From: Candidatus Faecalibacterium intestinigallinarum
GTDB taxonomy: Bacteria > Bacillota > Clostridia > Oscillospirales > Ruminococcaceae
Assembly: GCA_019113345.1 (NCBI GenBank)
Contig: DXHQ01000044.1
Coordinates: forward strand, 1 to 33,974
Reading direction: 5' to 3'
Length of the DNA: 33,974 nt
Shown here: in pieces, positions 22,738-31,413 of the stretch
How positions within the stretch are numbered: position 1 is the first letter of the stretch
Layout: each line of letters starts with the position of its first letter
Notes under the pieces: generated by a model
Told to the model about the DNA's origin: nothing
Database searches by the model: none
Seen by the model: only the letters and a program-made list of their open reading frames with translations
Made by a program: the position numbers and the translations under genes

Positions 22738-22766
22738 TTTCATTTTGTCCCGAAATCCTTTATAGT
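22738..22766 (+). promoter_or_regulatory. Candidate galK promoter
   Basis: TTTCAT (22738-22743) and TATAGT (22761-22766) are separated by 17 bp. The -35 box is weak; TTGTCC with TAAGAT at 16 bp is an alternative in the same region. No operator repeat was noticed. Confidence 0.4.
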
Positions 22767-22832
22767 TAAGATGTAGAAACCCCCGGGGCCGCTCCTTCGG
22801 CCCCCGCACCGTGTGTTAAGGAGGATACCAAC

Positions 22833-24116
22833 ATGAAGGATGTCCGTATTTGGAAAGAGGAGCTGGCCGCAGGCGTCCACGCCGCCCGTCTTGCCTCCCT
22901 CTACTGCTGCGCGCCCGAGGACACCGCGCCCCAGGCGGCACGCTACGCCGCCGCCCTCGACGGGCTGGAGGCCGCTTTCGGCCCCCACCCGGCCGCCGCT
23001 CTGTTCAGCGCGCCGGGCCGCACCGAGATCGGCGGCAACCACACCGACCACCAGCACGGCCGGGTGCTGGCCGGCAGCGTCAACATTGATATGATCGCGG
23101 CCGCCGGCCCCAACGAGCTGGGCCAGCTGCGGGTCCAGAGCGAGGGGTATCCCCTGTGCACCATCGACCTGGCCGACCTCGCCGCCCGCAAGGAAGAGGA
23201 AAACACGAGCGCCGCCATCCTGCGGGGCGAGTGCGCCGCCTTTGCTCAGCGCGGCGCGCATCTGGCCGGCCTCGACGTCTATGTCACCTCCAACGTGCCC
23301 AAGGGCAGCGGCGTTTCCTCCAGCGCCGCCTACGAGGTGCTGATCGGCACCATCCTGAACGAGCTGTTCATGGAGGAAAAGGTCAGCCCCATCGCCATCG
23401 CCCAGATCGGCCAGTGGGCCGAAAACGTCTACTTCGGCAAGCCCTGCGGCCTGATGGACCAGATGGCCTCCAGCGTCGGCAACATCATCACCATCGACTT
23501 TGCCGACCCCGAAAAGCCGGTGGTCGAGCCGGTCGAGGTCGACTTCTCCAAGGCGGGGCTGGCCCTGTGCATCCTCGATTCGGGCGCCGACCACGCCGAC
23601 CTGACCGACGAGTACGCCGCCATCCCGGCCGACTGCCGCGCGGTGGCCGCCGTCTGCGGCGGCGACGTGCTGCGCAATGTCCCCTTCGAAACCTTCCTGG
23701 CCAACATCCCCGCCTGCCGCAAGGCCTGCGGCGACCGGGCCGTCCTGCGCGCCTTCCACATCTACGCCGACAACGAGCGTGTGGCAAAGCAGGTGGCCGC
23801 CCTCCGTGCGGGCGACTTCGAGACCTTCCTCGCCCTGGTCAACGAGTCGGGCCGCAGCAGCTGGGAATACCTGCAGAACGTCATCCCCGCCGGCTACACC
23901 AAGCACCAGGAGGTGGCCGTCACCATCGCGGCGGCCAAGCACCTGCTCGGCGGCGAAGGGGCTGTCCGGGTCCACGGCGGCGGCTTTGCCGGCACCGTCC
24001 AGGCCTTTGTCCCCCTCGACAAGCTCGCATCGTTCAAAGCCGGCATCGAAGCCATCATCGGCGAGGGCCGGTGCCATGTTCTCTCCATCCGCCCCGAAGG
24101 AGGTGCCGTTCTGTGA
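22833..24116 (+). CDS. galK: Galactokinase
   Basis: The 427-residue GHMP kinase phosphorylates galactose to galactose-1-phosphate, the first step of the Leloir pathway. The galactokinase signature is visible as APGRTEIGGNHTDHQHG, the ATP loop as NVPKGSGVSSSAAYEV, and the C-terminal GHMP motif as VRVHGGGFAGTVQAF. GLMDQMASSVG contains the conserved catalytic-region aspartate. The ATG follows AAGGAGGATACC. The stop codon overlaps the GTG start of galT, so the two are translationally coupled. No galE or galM is in the window. Confidence 0.96.
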   Translation: MKDVRIWKEELAAGVHAARLASLYCCAPEDTAPQAARYAAALDGLEAAFGPHPAAALFSAPGRTEIGGNHTDHQHGRVLAGSVNIDMIAAAGPNELGQLRVQSEGYPLCTIDLADLAARKEEENTSAAILRGECAAFAQRGAHLAGLDVYVTSNVPKGSGVSSSAAYEVLIGTILNELFMEEKVSPIAIAQIGQWAENVYFGKPCGLMDQMASSVGNIITIDFADPEKPVVEPVEVDFSKAGLALCILDSGADHADLTDEYAAIPADCRAVAAVCGGDVLRNVPFETFLANIPACRKACGDRAVLRAFHIYADNERVAKQVAALRAGDFETFLALVNESGRSSWEYLQNVIPAGYTKHQEVAVTIAAAKHLLGGEGAVRVHGGGFAGTVQAFVPLDKLASFKAGIEAIIGEGRCHVLSIRPEGGAVL

Positions 24117-25612
24117 TTTCCAATACCATCCAGCAGCTGGTCAACTACGGCCTTGATACCGGCCTCATCCAGCCCGACGACGAGATCTACATCCGCAACC
24201 AGCTGCTCATGACCATGGGTCTGGACAGCTTTGAGGAGCCGGAGGGCGACTGCTACTACGTCGACCTCGAGAGCATCCTCACCGCCCTGGTGGACGACGC
24301 GGTGGCCCGCGGCGTCTGCGAGGACAACTCGGTCGCCCGCGACCTCTTCGACACCAAACTGATGGGGGTGCTCACCCCGCGGCCCAGCATCGTGCGGGCC
24401 AACTTCTGGGAAAAGTATGAGGAAGAGAGCCCCCGCGCCGCCACCGACTGGTTCTATGCGTTCTGCCAGGACGCCGACTACATCCGCCGCTACCGGATCA
24501 AGAAGGACCTCAAGTGGGTCACTTCCACCCCCTACGGCGACCTGGATATCACCATCAACCTCTCCAAGCCCGAAAAGGATCCCAAGGCCATTGCGGCGGC
24601 CAAGCTCGCCCCCCAGAGCGCCTACCCCAAGTGCCAGCTCTGCATGGAGAACGAGGGCTACGCCGGCCGGATGAACCATCCCGCCCGCGAGAACCACCGC
24701 ATCATCCCCATCACCATCAACGACAGCGACTGGAACTTCCAGTACAGCCCCTACGTCTACTACAACGAGCACTGCATCGTCTTCAACAGCGAGCACACCC
24801 CCATGAAGATCGAGCGTGCCACCTTCCGCAAGCTGCTGGACTTTGTCGAGCAGTTCCCCCACTACTTTGTGGGCAGCAACGCCGACCTGCCCATCGTAGG
24901 CGGCAGCATCCTCAGCCACGACCATTTCCAGGGCGGTCACTACGAGTTCGCCATGGCCAAGGCCCCCATCGAAAAGCCCTGGACCTTCCCCGGCTATGAA
25001 GAGGTCGAAGCCGGCATCGTCCGCTGGCCGATGAGCTGCATCCGGCTGACGAGCGAAGACGACGAGAAGCTGGTCGACCTGGCCGACAAAATTCTGACCG
25101 CCTGGCGCGGCTACTCGGACGAGAGCTGCTTTATCTTTGCCGAGACCGACGGCGAGCCCCACAACACCATCACCCCCATCGCCCGGATGCGGGACGGCAA
25201 GTACCAGCTCGACCTGGTGCTGCGCAACAACATCACCACCGCCGAGCATCCGCTGGGCGTCTTCCACCCCCACGCCAAGCTCCACCACATCAAGAAGGAG
25301 AACATCGGTCTGATCGAGGTCATGGGCCTGGCCGTCCTGCCCAGCCGCCTCAAGGCCGAAATGGCCGAGCTGGAGGTCGCCCTCGCGGCCCGCACCCCCG
25401 TCGAACAGTACGGCGAAGCCATCCAGAAGCACGCCGAGTGGGCGGGCGAAGTCCTGGCCCGCCACCCCGAGCTGGATGCCGGCAACGTCCACGCCATCGT
25501 GGAAGAGGAGATCGGCCACGTCTTTGCCCAGGTGCTGGAGGACGCCGGCGTCTACAAGCGGGACGAGGCAGGCCAGGCAGGCTTTGTCCGCTTCCTGGAG
25601 AGCGTGAAGTAA
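24113..25612 (+). CDS. galT: UDP-glucose--hexose-1-phosphate uridylyltransferase, class II
   Basis: The 499-residue enzyme exchanges galactose-1-phosphate with UDP-glucose, the second Leloir step. The length and the signature GSILSHDHFQGGHYEFAM, with the active-site His-x-His, identify the Firmicute class II GalT rather than the shorter E. coli type. The start is GTG at 24113 overlapping the galK TGA by 3 nt and preceded by AGGAGGTG. It ends one base before the cutC ATG, so galK-galT-cutC form a compact operon. Confidence 0.95.
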   Translation: MISNTIQQLVNYGLDTGLIQPDDEIYIRNQLLMTMGLDSFEEPEGDCYYVDLESILTALVDDAVARGVCEDNSVARDLFDTKLMGVLTPRPSIVRANFWEKYEEESPRAATDWFYAFCQDADYIRRYRIKKDLKWVTSTPYGDLDITINLSKPEKDPKAIAAAKLAPQSAYPKCQLCMENEGYAGRMNHPARENHRIIPITINDSDWNFQYSPYVYYNEHCIVFNSEHTPMKIERATFRKLLDFVEQFPHYFVGSNADLPIVGGSILSHDHFQGGHYEFAMAKAPIEKPWTFPGYEEVEAGIVRWPMSCIRLTSEDDEKLVDLADKILTAWRGYSDESCFIFAETDGEPHNTITPIARMRDGKYQLDLVLRNNITTAEHPLGVFHPHAKLHHIKKENIGLIEVMGLAVLPSRLKAEMAELEVALAARTPVEQYGEAIQKHAEWAGEVLARHPELDAGNVHAIVEEEIGHVFAQVLEDAGVYKRDEAGQAGFVRFLESVK

Positions 25613-25613
25613 G

Positions 25614-26390
25614 ATGTCCCACAACATTTTGGAAGTCTGCGTCGACAGCACCGCCAGCGCCCTGGCCGCCAGGGCCGGCGGGGCCGACCGGCTGGAACTC
25701 TGCGCCGACCTCGCCGTCGGCGGCACCACCCCCAGCGCCGCCCTGGTCTGGCAGGTCAAGGCCGAGACGGGGCTGCCCGTCCGGGCCCTGCTCCGCCCCC
25801 GCGCCGGGGACTTCTGCTACGACCGGTGGGAGCTGGCCCAGATGGAAGCCCTCGCGGCCGAACTGGTGGCCGCCGGGGCCGACGGCATCGTCACCGGGGT
25901 GCTGACCCCTGCGGGCGACCTCGACCTTGACGCCATGCAGCGCATCTGCAGCTCGGCCCGCAAGGCGGCCCGGCAGGCCGGCAGGCCGGTGGTGGTCACC
26001 CTCCACCGCGCCTTCGACGTCTGCCGCGACGCCACCCTCTGCCTGGAGGGCGCCTGTGAATTGGGCCTTGCCACCATCCTGACCAGCGGCCAGGCCGCCT
26101 CGGCCTGGGAGGGCCGGGCCCTGCTGGCCCGCCTGCAGCAGCAGGCGGCCGGCCGCATCGAGATTCTGGCCGGCGCCGGCGTCAACGCCCGGAATATCCC
26201 GGCCCTCGTCCGGGAGACGGGGGTCACCGCCTGCCACCTCTCGGGCAAAAAGCGGATCCCCAGCCGGATGGTCTTCCGCCGGGAAGGGGTGCCGATGGGC
26301 CTGCCCGGCTTTGACGAGTTCGAGCTCTGGCAGACCGACTCCGACGCCGTCCGTGCCGCCCGCGCGGCCCTCGACGCCCTCTCCGACTGA
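25614..26390 (+). CDS. cutC: CutC family protein (copper homeostasis protein CutC)
   Basis: The 258-residue protein has a TIM-barrel fold. MSHNILEVCVDSTASAL...GADRLELCADLAVGGTTPS is the characteristic CutC N-terminus, and VRALLRPRAGDFCY, TLHRAFDVCRD and ILTSGQAASAWEG are conserved family segments. CutC has been linked to copper handling, but the biochemical role is unsettled and a sugar-related role would fit its place in a galactose operon; that is inference only. It starts one base after the galT stop and is followed by a hairpin. Confidence 0.92.
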   Translation: MSHNILEVCVDSTASALAARAGGADRLELCADLAVGGTTPSAALVWQVKAETGLPVRALLRPRAGDFCYDRWELAQMEALAAELVAAGADGIVTGVLTPAGDLDLDAMQRICSSARKAARQAGRPVVVTLHRAFDVCRDATLCLEGACELGLATILTSGQAASAWEGRALLARLQQQAAGRIEILAGAGVNARNIPALVRETGVTACHLSGKKRIPSRMVFRREGVPMGLPGFDEFELWQTDSDAVRAARAALDALSD

Positions 26391-26412
26391 CATTTTCTTT
26401 CTCCTTATACAA

Positions 26413-26467
26413 CGGACCGCCCCGGATTTCCTGGTTTCTGCCAGGATACCCGGGGCGGTCTGTGTTT
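26413..26467 (+). terminator. Terminator of the galK-galT-cutC operon
   Basis: ACCGCCCCGG and CCGGGGCGGT form the base of a long hairpin, extended by TTCCTGG/CCAGGATA around a short loop. The following CTGTGTTT is only moderately T-rich. Repeat copy D starts immediately after it. Confidence 0.75.
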
Positions 26468-26674
26468 AGCGTGCCGCAAAAGCGTCACGCTCCAGGGGGG
26501 ACCCATTTCTGCCTGCATACGCAGGTCAGAAATCCTTCCCCCCTGGTATCCCCCTTTTCGACAAAATGAAGCGCTGAACTGTGCACGCGGCTTTGTAGCC
26601 GCGCACACTCTCAGCGCTCCATTTCCCTGTATGTGTCCCGCTCGTACGCACATGTCGTCCGAGCGGGACTTTTT
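26468..26674 (+). repeat. Structured intergenic repeat, copy D
   Basis: This copy has hairpin 1 (AGCGTGCCGC/GCGTCACGCT), hairpin 2 (CCAGGGGGG/CCCCCCTGG), hairpin 3 with swapped bases (AGCGCTGA/TCAGCGCT) enclosing a long arm (GTGCACGCGGCT/AGCCGCGCAC), and the terminal hairpin GTCCCGCTCG/CGAGCGGGAC with loop CACATGT and a T-run. It lies between the convergent cutC and U32-peptidase genes. The changes relative to the other copies keep the pairing intact. Confidence 0.85.
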
Positions 26675-26695
26675 CGACAGAAAGGCCCCCGCAGC

Positions 26696-27916
26696 TCAGT
26701 TCTTTTTGCGCAGCAGGCTCATGGGCGGCAGCTCGGGGGTGGGGATGGTGTAGGTCTCCATCGCGTGGGGGGTGGAGGAGACCTCCTCGCCGGCGGCGTT
26801 TTTGATCCAGTCGGGGTGCAGCGGAACGGCGCTGCCGTCCGGGGTCAGGGCCTCCAGGGTGTCCCCGAGGGACCACTTGCCCCGCTGCTGGCAGAAGGCG
26901 ACGCCGTTTTCCCACCGGTCCACCGTGCCGACAAACTCCCACTCCCGGATGTAGGCGGCGGTGGAGGTGTTCTGCCGGGCCATCCCGGGCCCGAAGTAGA
27001 ACCCCGGCGAATAGGGCCGGTGGCTGGTGCGGGTCAGCTCGTCCAGCGCGCGCCCGTCCAGCTCAAAGTCCTCAGCAAAGGGGTCGGCCAGCACCTGGTC
27101 CAGCGCGCGGCGGTAGGCCGCGGTTACGCTGGCTACATAGTAGAAGGTCTTGGCCCGCCCCTCGATCTTGAGGCTGTCCACCCCCGCCTTGCAGAGCAGA
27201 TCGAGGAAGGGCGCGGTGCACAGGTCGTTGGCGTTCAGGATGTAGCTGCCGCCCTCCCCTTCCCCGATCTCGTACAGCTGACCGGGGCGGGTCTCCTCGC
27301 TGAGGTAGTACTTCCAGCGGCAGGGCTGGGCGCACTGGCCGCGGTTGGCGTCCCGGCCGGCCAGATAGTTGGACAGCAGGCACCGCCCCGACACGCTCAT
27401 GCACATTGCCCCGTGGACAAAGGCTTCCAGCTCCAGCTCGGGCGGGGTCTTGTCCCGGATGGCGGCGATGTCGGTCAGGCTCAGCTCCCGTGCCAGCACC
27501 ACCCGTTTGGCCCCCATCTTATAGCAGGCCGATGCGGCCGCATAGTTGGTGATGCCGGTCTGGGTGGACATATGGACGTCGACGTCGGGGGCATAGGTCT
27601 TGCAGGCGTCCAGCACCCCCAGGTCGGCCACGATGAAGGCGTCCACCCCGGCGGCGGCCGCCTCCCGGATGGCGTCGGGCATCCGGGCAGCCTCCTCGTT
27701 GGTGGGCAGGGTGTTCAGGGTCAGGTAGACCTTGCGGCCCCGGGCGTGGGCGTAGACCACCCCTTCGGCCAGCTGTTCCGGGGTGAAGTTGGCGGGCGCG
27801 GCCCGCATCCCGAATTCGGGCAGGGCGCAGTAGACGGCGTCCGCCCCGTAGCAGACGGCGTAGCGCAGCCGTTCCAGGTCCCCGGCGGGGGCCAGCAGTT
27901 CCGGTATCTGTAGCAT
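26696..27916 (-). CDS. U32 family peptidase (TrhP-like, tRNA hydroxylation)
   Basis: The 406-residue protein carries the U32 signature around residues 160-195 (LEAFVHGAMCMSVSGRCLLS, then RDANRGQCAQPCRW, with the cluster of conserved cysteines) and the N-terminal LLAPAGDLERLRYAVCYGADAVY. Members close to Bacillus YrrN/YrrO and E. coli YegQ take part in 5-hydroxyuridine formation in tRNA rather than acting as classical collagenases. Its position 24 bp after mltG matches the Bacillus yrrL (mltG) to yrrO neighbourhood and supports the TrhP assignment. The ATG follows AGAGAGGA. Last gene of the pcrA operon. Confidence 0.92.
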   Translation of the reverse strand: MLQIPELLAPAGDLERLRYAVCYGADAVYCALPEFGMRAAPANFTPEQLAEGVVYAHARGRKVYLTLNTLPTNEEAARMPDAIREAAAAGVDAFIVADLGVLDACKTYAPDVDVHMSTQTGITNYAAASACYKMGAKRVVLARELSLTDIAAIRDKTPPELELEAFVHGAMCMSVSGRCLLSNYLAGRDANRGQCAQPCRWKYYLSEETRPGQLYEIGEGEGGSYILNANDLCTAPFLDLLCKAGVDSLKIEGRAKTFYYVASVTAAYRRALDQVLADPFAEDFELDGRALDELTRTSHRPYSPGFYFGPGMARQNTSTAAYIREWEFVGTVDRWENGVAFCQQRGKWSLGDTLEALTPDGSAVPLHPDWIKNAAGEEVSSTPHAMETYTIPTPELPPMSLLRKKN

Positions 27917-27940
27917 GGTGTTCCTCTCTTTTGTTGGCGG

Positions 27941-29071
27941 TCACAGCCCGGCGTTGACGGCCCGGGCGGCGCGGACGTTGGCCTGGTGCTGGGCCAGGGT
28001 GTGGGCGTAGTAGTACCGGCCGGTCAGGTCGGTGACAAAGAAATAGGCGTCCTCTGCCTCGGGGTCGGGCTGCGGGTCAAGGGCGGCCCGGATGGCGTCC
28101 ATCCCGGGGTTGGAGACGGGGCCGGCCGGCAGCCCGGTGCAGCTGTAGGTGTCGTAGGCGGCCACGATCTCGGCGGGGATCTTGTCCCACCCGCCGTACC
28201 AGGGGGCCACCCAGTTCCAGAGATAGTTGTTGTCCTCGTCGCTCTGGATGTAGCTGGAGACATTGCTCTCCAGCCGGGGGTAGGGCGAGCCCTCGGCCAG
28301 CCGGTTGCGGAAGACCTGCGCCACGTTGCTGTCCTGGTCGTTGCCGGCTTCCTCCTGCACAAAGGAGGCCAGGGTGATCAGCTGGTGCAGGGTCATCCCC
28401 TCGGCTTCGAGGGCGGCGTAGATCTCCCCGGTCATCATCTGGTCAAACCGGGCGTAGAAGGTGGCCACATAGTCGTGGACGGCGCCGTCCTTCAAAAATT
28501 CGTAGGTGTCGGGGAAGAGATAGCCCTCGCACTTCATAAAGCGGCCGGGCACTTCCTCCGGCACATACTGCCAGAAGGCAAACTCGCTGAAGTCGCCGCC
28601 GTTGGCCTCTTCGAGGAATTCCTCGGCGGTGCACAGGCCCGCCGCCTCCATCTGCTGCGCCATGGCGATGGCGGTGGTCCCTTCGGGGAAGGTCAGCCGG
28701 ACCGACTCTGCCGCGGCGTAGACCGACAGCGCCTCGATCAGTTCGTCGTAGGAAGCGCCCTTTTCCAGCTCGAAGGTGCCGTATTGCAGCGCCGCGCCCT
28801 GCCGGCCCACATACCAGCGGAACAGCCGCGGGAACCGGATCACCCCCGCCTCCTGTAGCCGGGCCGCGATGGCGCCCGCCCCGCTGCCCGGCTCGATGGT
28901 GACGGCGACGGTCTGTCCGGCAGCCCCGCCGCCGGTCATCTCCCGCCGGAAAGCGAAAGCCAGCCCTCCCGCCGCCAGCACCGCGGCCAGCAGCAACAGC
29001 AAAAGCAGAGTCCGCAGGGGGTGCTTTTTCCTGCGGGGGGCGGTGTGTTTGCTCGTGTTCGCATCCTTCAT
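27941..29071 (-). CDS. mltG: Endolytic transglycosylase MltG
   Basis: The 376-residue protein has a basic cytoplasmic N-terminus (TAPRRKKHPLR), one membrane segment (about 19-42), a LysM-like region (about 55-100, EPGSGAGAIAARLQEAGVI) and the YceG/MltG catalytic domain outside the membrane. It is expected to cut nascent glycan strands and release them from the membrane. PEGTTAIAMAQQM and the EGYLFPDTYEF segment are typical. The catalytic region reads LASFVQEEAG, where the first glutamate of the common ASIVEKE pattern is Gln but the second is kept. It lies 27 bp after the GNAT gene. Confidence 0.94.
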   Translation of the reverse strand: MKDANTSKHTAPRRKKHPLRTLLLLLLLAAVLAAGGLAFAFRREMTGGGAAGQTVAVTIEPGSGAGAIAARLQEAGVIRFPRLFRWYVGRQGAALQYGTFELEKGASYDELIEALSVYAAAESVRLTFPEGTTAIAMAQQMEAAGLCTAEEFLEEANGGDFSEFAFWQYVPEEVPGRFMKCEGYLFPDTYEFLKDGAVHDYVATFYARFDQMMTGEIYAALEAEGMTLHQLITLASFVQEEAGNDQDSNVAQVFRNRLAEGSPYPRLESNVSSYIQSDEDNNYLWNWVAPWYGGWDKIPAEIVAAYDTYSCTGLPAGPVSNPGMDAIRAALDPQPDPEAEDAYFFVTDLTGRYYYAHTLAQHQANVRAARAVNAGL

Positions 29072-29098
29072 GGGCGTTTCCTCGTCTTTGTACAGTTG

Positions 29099-29911
29099 TC
29101 AGTCTGCCAGCATCAGGCGCATGTAGCTCTCGGTCAGATCAAAGGGCGCTGCGGCAAAGCGGATCATCCCGTACTCCTGCCGGGTGCCCTCGCCGTAAAA
29201 CAGGGGCTGGTCGGCCCCCACCGTCACGACGGCCTTTTCCACCACCACTTCCTTCTGGCGGGCGGCTTCCATCAGCACCTCGGCGGCGCGGTCGTCCTCG
29301 GCCATCAGCTCGGGAAAATAAAGGGTGTCGTCCTGCCGGAAGTAGAGACCGTACCCGCGTGCGTTTGACACGATGGTGACGCCCCGGGCGTACAGGTCCC
29401 CCAGCACCACGGCCATCCGGCCGGCGTCCAGCTCGACGCAGCCGGGGCAGTACTGCCGGCGCAGCTCGCACAGCTTTTTGGCGGTGACGGCGTCGAACTC
29501 GGCCTGGCTCCACAGATTGCGGCGCACCTCCCTTGTCAGGCACCGCAGCCCGAAGGCCCGGCCAAAGCCATGGGCGGCGTAAAGCGCCGCCTGCGCCGCG
29601 CCCGGCGCAGCCGCCAGAAAGGCGCTGCCCGTCCCGGCAAGCTCGGCGCAGACAAAGTCGAGCAGTCCGGCGGCGGCCCGTTCCTCCCGGCTGCACAGCC
29701 CGCAGAGATACCGCCCCGGCCGGCCTTGCAGCGTCACCGGCACGGCCAGCAGCGCCGCCTGCACTTCGCCGTTTTCTTCGGCCAGCCAGACGTTTTCTTC
29801 CCCGGCAAAGCGCCGGATCGCCTTTTCGGCCCAGTCTGCCGGGTCATGCCGGCAGGCGGTCCACAGCTCCTTGACGGCCGTCAGGTCGGACGGCCCCATC
29901 AGCCGAAACAT
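29099..29911 (-). CDS. GNAT family N-acetyltransferase (two-domain, Eis-like layout)
   Basis: The 270-residue protein starts with a GNAT domain (about 1-130). DLTAVKELWTACRHDP, NVWLAEENGEVQAALLAVPVTL and LYAAHGFGRAF mark the usual strands and the C-terminal loop, though the acetyl-CoA loop (LCSREERAAAGLLDFV) is atypical. The second half (about 135-270) looks like a further domain of the same kind, as in longer Eis-type proteins. Substrate unknown. The start at 29911 is less certain: AGGGGG lies 13 nt upstream and a second ATG follows four codons in. It is in the pcrA operon between tmk and mltG. Confidence 0.75.
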   Translation of the reverse strand: MFRLMGPSDLTAVKELWTACRHDPADWAEKAIRRFAGEENVWLAEENGEVQAALLAVPVTLQGRPGRYLCGLCSREERAAAGLLDFVCAELAGTGSAFLAAAPGAAQAALYAAHGFGRAFGLRCLTREVRRNLWSQAEFDAVTAKKLCELRRQYCPGCVELDAGRMAVVLGDLYARGVTIVSNARGYGLYFRQDDTLYFPELMAEDDRAAEVLMEAARQKEVVVEKAVVTVGADQPLFYGEGTRQEYGMIRFAAAPFDLTESYMRLMLAD

Positions 29912-29953
29912 CGTATAGGATACCCCCTTTTCCTGCCCGATTGCAGGTCTTGT

Positions 29954-30637
29954 TTATTCCAGGGCGGCGCGGGCCAGGGCCAGCACCTCCCGCCCGATCT
30001 CTTCCACCGGGCGCATCTCGCCGTTTCGGGCGCACTCCACTGCCTGCCAGCCAAGCTTTCGGGCGCAGTACTCGGCGGCGGCGCGGCTGCGCGCCAGGTA
30101 TTCGAGGTCCCGCTCCTGGATGTCCTTCCGGCTCTCGTCCCCGTGGTAGCGGGCCGTCATCAGCTTTTGGCTGACGGCGGGGTCCACCCGCAGGTAGATC
30201 ACCGCGTCGGGGGCGGGCAGCCCCAAAAGATCGTACTCAAAACGGAACAGCCACTCGAGATACCCGTCCCACGCTTCGGGCGGGAGTTTCGAGCACTGGT
30301 GCGCCCCGTTCGAGGTGGTGTACCGGTCGGCCAGGACGACCCCTCCATCCCGGTAAAACGCACCCCAGTCGGTCTTGTAGCTGGCATAGCGGTCCACCGC
30401 GAAAAAGCTGCTGGCCGCGTAGGCGTTGACGTCGTCCGGCTTCTGCCCGAACTGTCCCGCCAGATACATCCGCACCAGAGCCGACGATTCGCTGGCATAG
30501 TTCGGGAAGCTGACCTGCCGCACCGGCAGCCCGTCGGCCGCAAGGGCCGCGGCCAGGAGCTTTGCCTGGGTGGCCTTGCCGCTGCCGTCCAGTCCTTCGA
30601 TGACCAGCAGGCGGCCCCGCTTTTCTCCGGCGCTCAT
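29954..30637 (-). CDS. tmk: Thymidylate kinase
   Basis: The 227-residue enzyme phosphorylates dTMP to dTDP. The P-loop is EGLDGSGKATQ (about 14-24), the DRY motif is VVLADRYTTSNGAHQ and the lid region includes YHGDESRKDIQERDLEYL. The ATG at 30637 overlaps the thyX stop as ATGA, so dTMP synthesis and its first phosphorylation are coupled in one transcript. The frame is open further upstream but would run into thyX. Confidence 0.95.
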   Translation of the reverse strand: MSAGEKRGRLLVIEGLDGSGKATQAKLLAAALAADGLPVRQVSFPNYASESSALVRMYLAGQFGQKPDDVNAYAASSFFAVDRYASYKTDWGAFYRDGGVVLADRYTTSNGAHQCSKLPPEAWDGYLEWLFRFEYDLLGLPAPDAVIYLRVDPAVSQKLMTARYHGDESRKDIQERDLEYLARSRAAAEYCARKLGWQAVECARNGEMRPVEEIGREVLALARAALE

Positions 30638-31413
30638 GCTTCGGCCTCCCGGCGCAGGGCGCGGTATCTTTCCCGCACCTCGTCGGGATGGCCGCAGCAC
30701 ATCCTGCCCTCGGGGCAGGGCCCCGCAAGGCAGCCCGGCCCCGCCGTGCGGAAAAGATGCGGCGCGACCGGGTAAACCAGCCGCAGCATCTCTTCGGCCA
30801 GGGCGCGGATCTCCCACTGGGCCCGCTCGCAGCAGCGCAGCCGGAAAAAGTTGTGCAGGCTGCGGGCGTTCATGGTCACCACCATCTTGGTCTCGCAGGC
30901 GTTGGGCAGCGCAAAGCGGGCGTCCTCGTTGGCCAGCTTTTCGGCCTTGCGGCGGGCCTCCCGTTCGGGCATTCCCTCCGCCATCAGGCGGGCGGCGTGG
31001 CCCTCTTCCAGCTTGTGGGCCAGGTCGAGGTAGCTGGCCGCGTCCTGCTCCATCGCGGCGAGGAAGGCGGCTTTCGCCTCGGGCACCGCCTCGATGGCGG
31101 GGGGCACCACATAGCGGAAGTCGTCCAGCCTTACATACCGCTGGCTCTGGACGCTGAAGGACGCGATGCGGTGGCGGGTGATCTGGGCCAGCAGCGACCG
31201 GCTGACCCCCTCGATGCCAAAGGTGAAGCTGGCGTGCTCGATGGGGCTGGCGTGGCCCAGATCGCTCAGCATATCCAGAAAGCGGGCGGTCCTGGCCTCG
31301 TCCAGACCGTCCAGCAGGTCGGGGATATGGCTGTCGGAATAGCAGAGCTTGGCGGCCGCGGCCACCACCTTTTCCGGCTCGGGCGTATGGGCGATCAGGC
31401 GGACTGTCATCAT
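30634..31413 (-). CDS. thyX: FAD-dependent thymidylate synthase
   Basis: The 259-residue protein methylates dUMP to dTMP using methylene-folate, NADPH and FAD. The ThyX motif RHRIASFSVQSQR is at residues 80-92, and PIEHASFTFGIEGVSR and ARSLHNFFRLRCCERAQWEIR are family hallmarks. The C-terminal stretch has a cysteine cluster (PGCLAGPCPEGRMCCG). The first ATG overlaps the pcrA TGA as ATGA, with GGAGGGAGAAGG just upstream; a second ATG is directly adjacent. The product feeds tmk, the next gene. Confidence 0.96.
   Translation of the reverse strand: MMTVRLIAHTPEPEKVVAAAAKLCYSDSHIPDLLDGLDEARTARFLDMLSDLGHASPIEHASFTFGIEGVSRSLLAQITRHRIASFSVQSQRYVRLDDFRYVVPPAIEAVPEAKAAFLAAMEQDAASYLDLAHKLEEGHAARLMAEGMPEREARRKAEKLANEDARFALPNACETKMVVTMNARSLHNFFRLRCCERAQWEIRALAEEMLRLVYPVAPHLFRTAGPGCLAGPCPEGRMCCGHPDEVRERYRALRREAEA

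Noticed and set aside
22316-22738. Open frames across the structured repeats, giving peptides with segments such as GRHVRTGGTHTGK
   Set aside because: The same peptide words recur at every repeat copy, in frames broken differently each time, and follow from conserved hairpin sequence. No ribosome binding sites support them. Likely mis-annotated hypothetical proteins in related genomes.
4516-26674. The four repeats as a CRISPR array or tandem repeat
   Set aside because: Copies are 3-14 kb apart, about 200 bp or more long and hairpin-rich, with no short repeat-spacer pattern and no cas genes.
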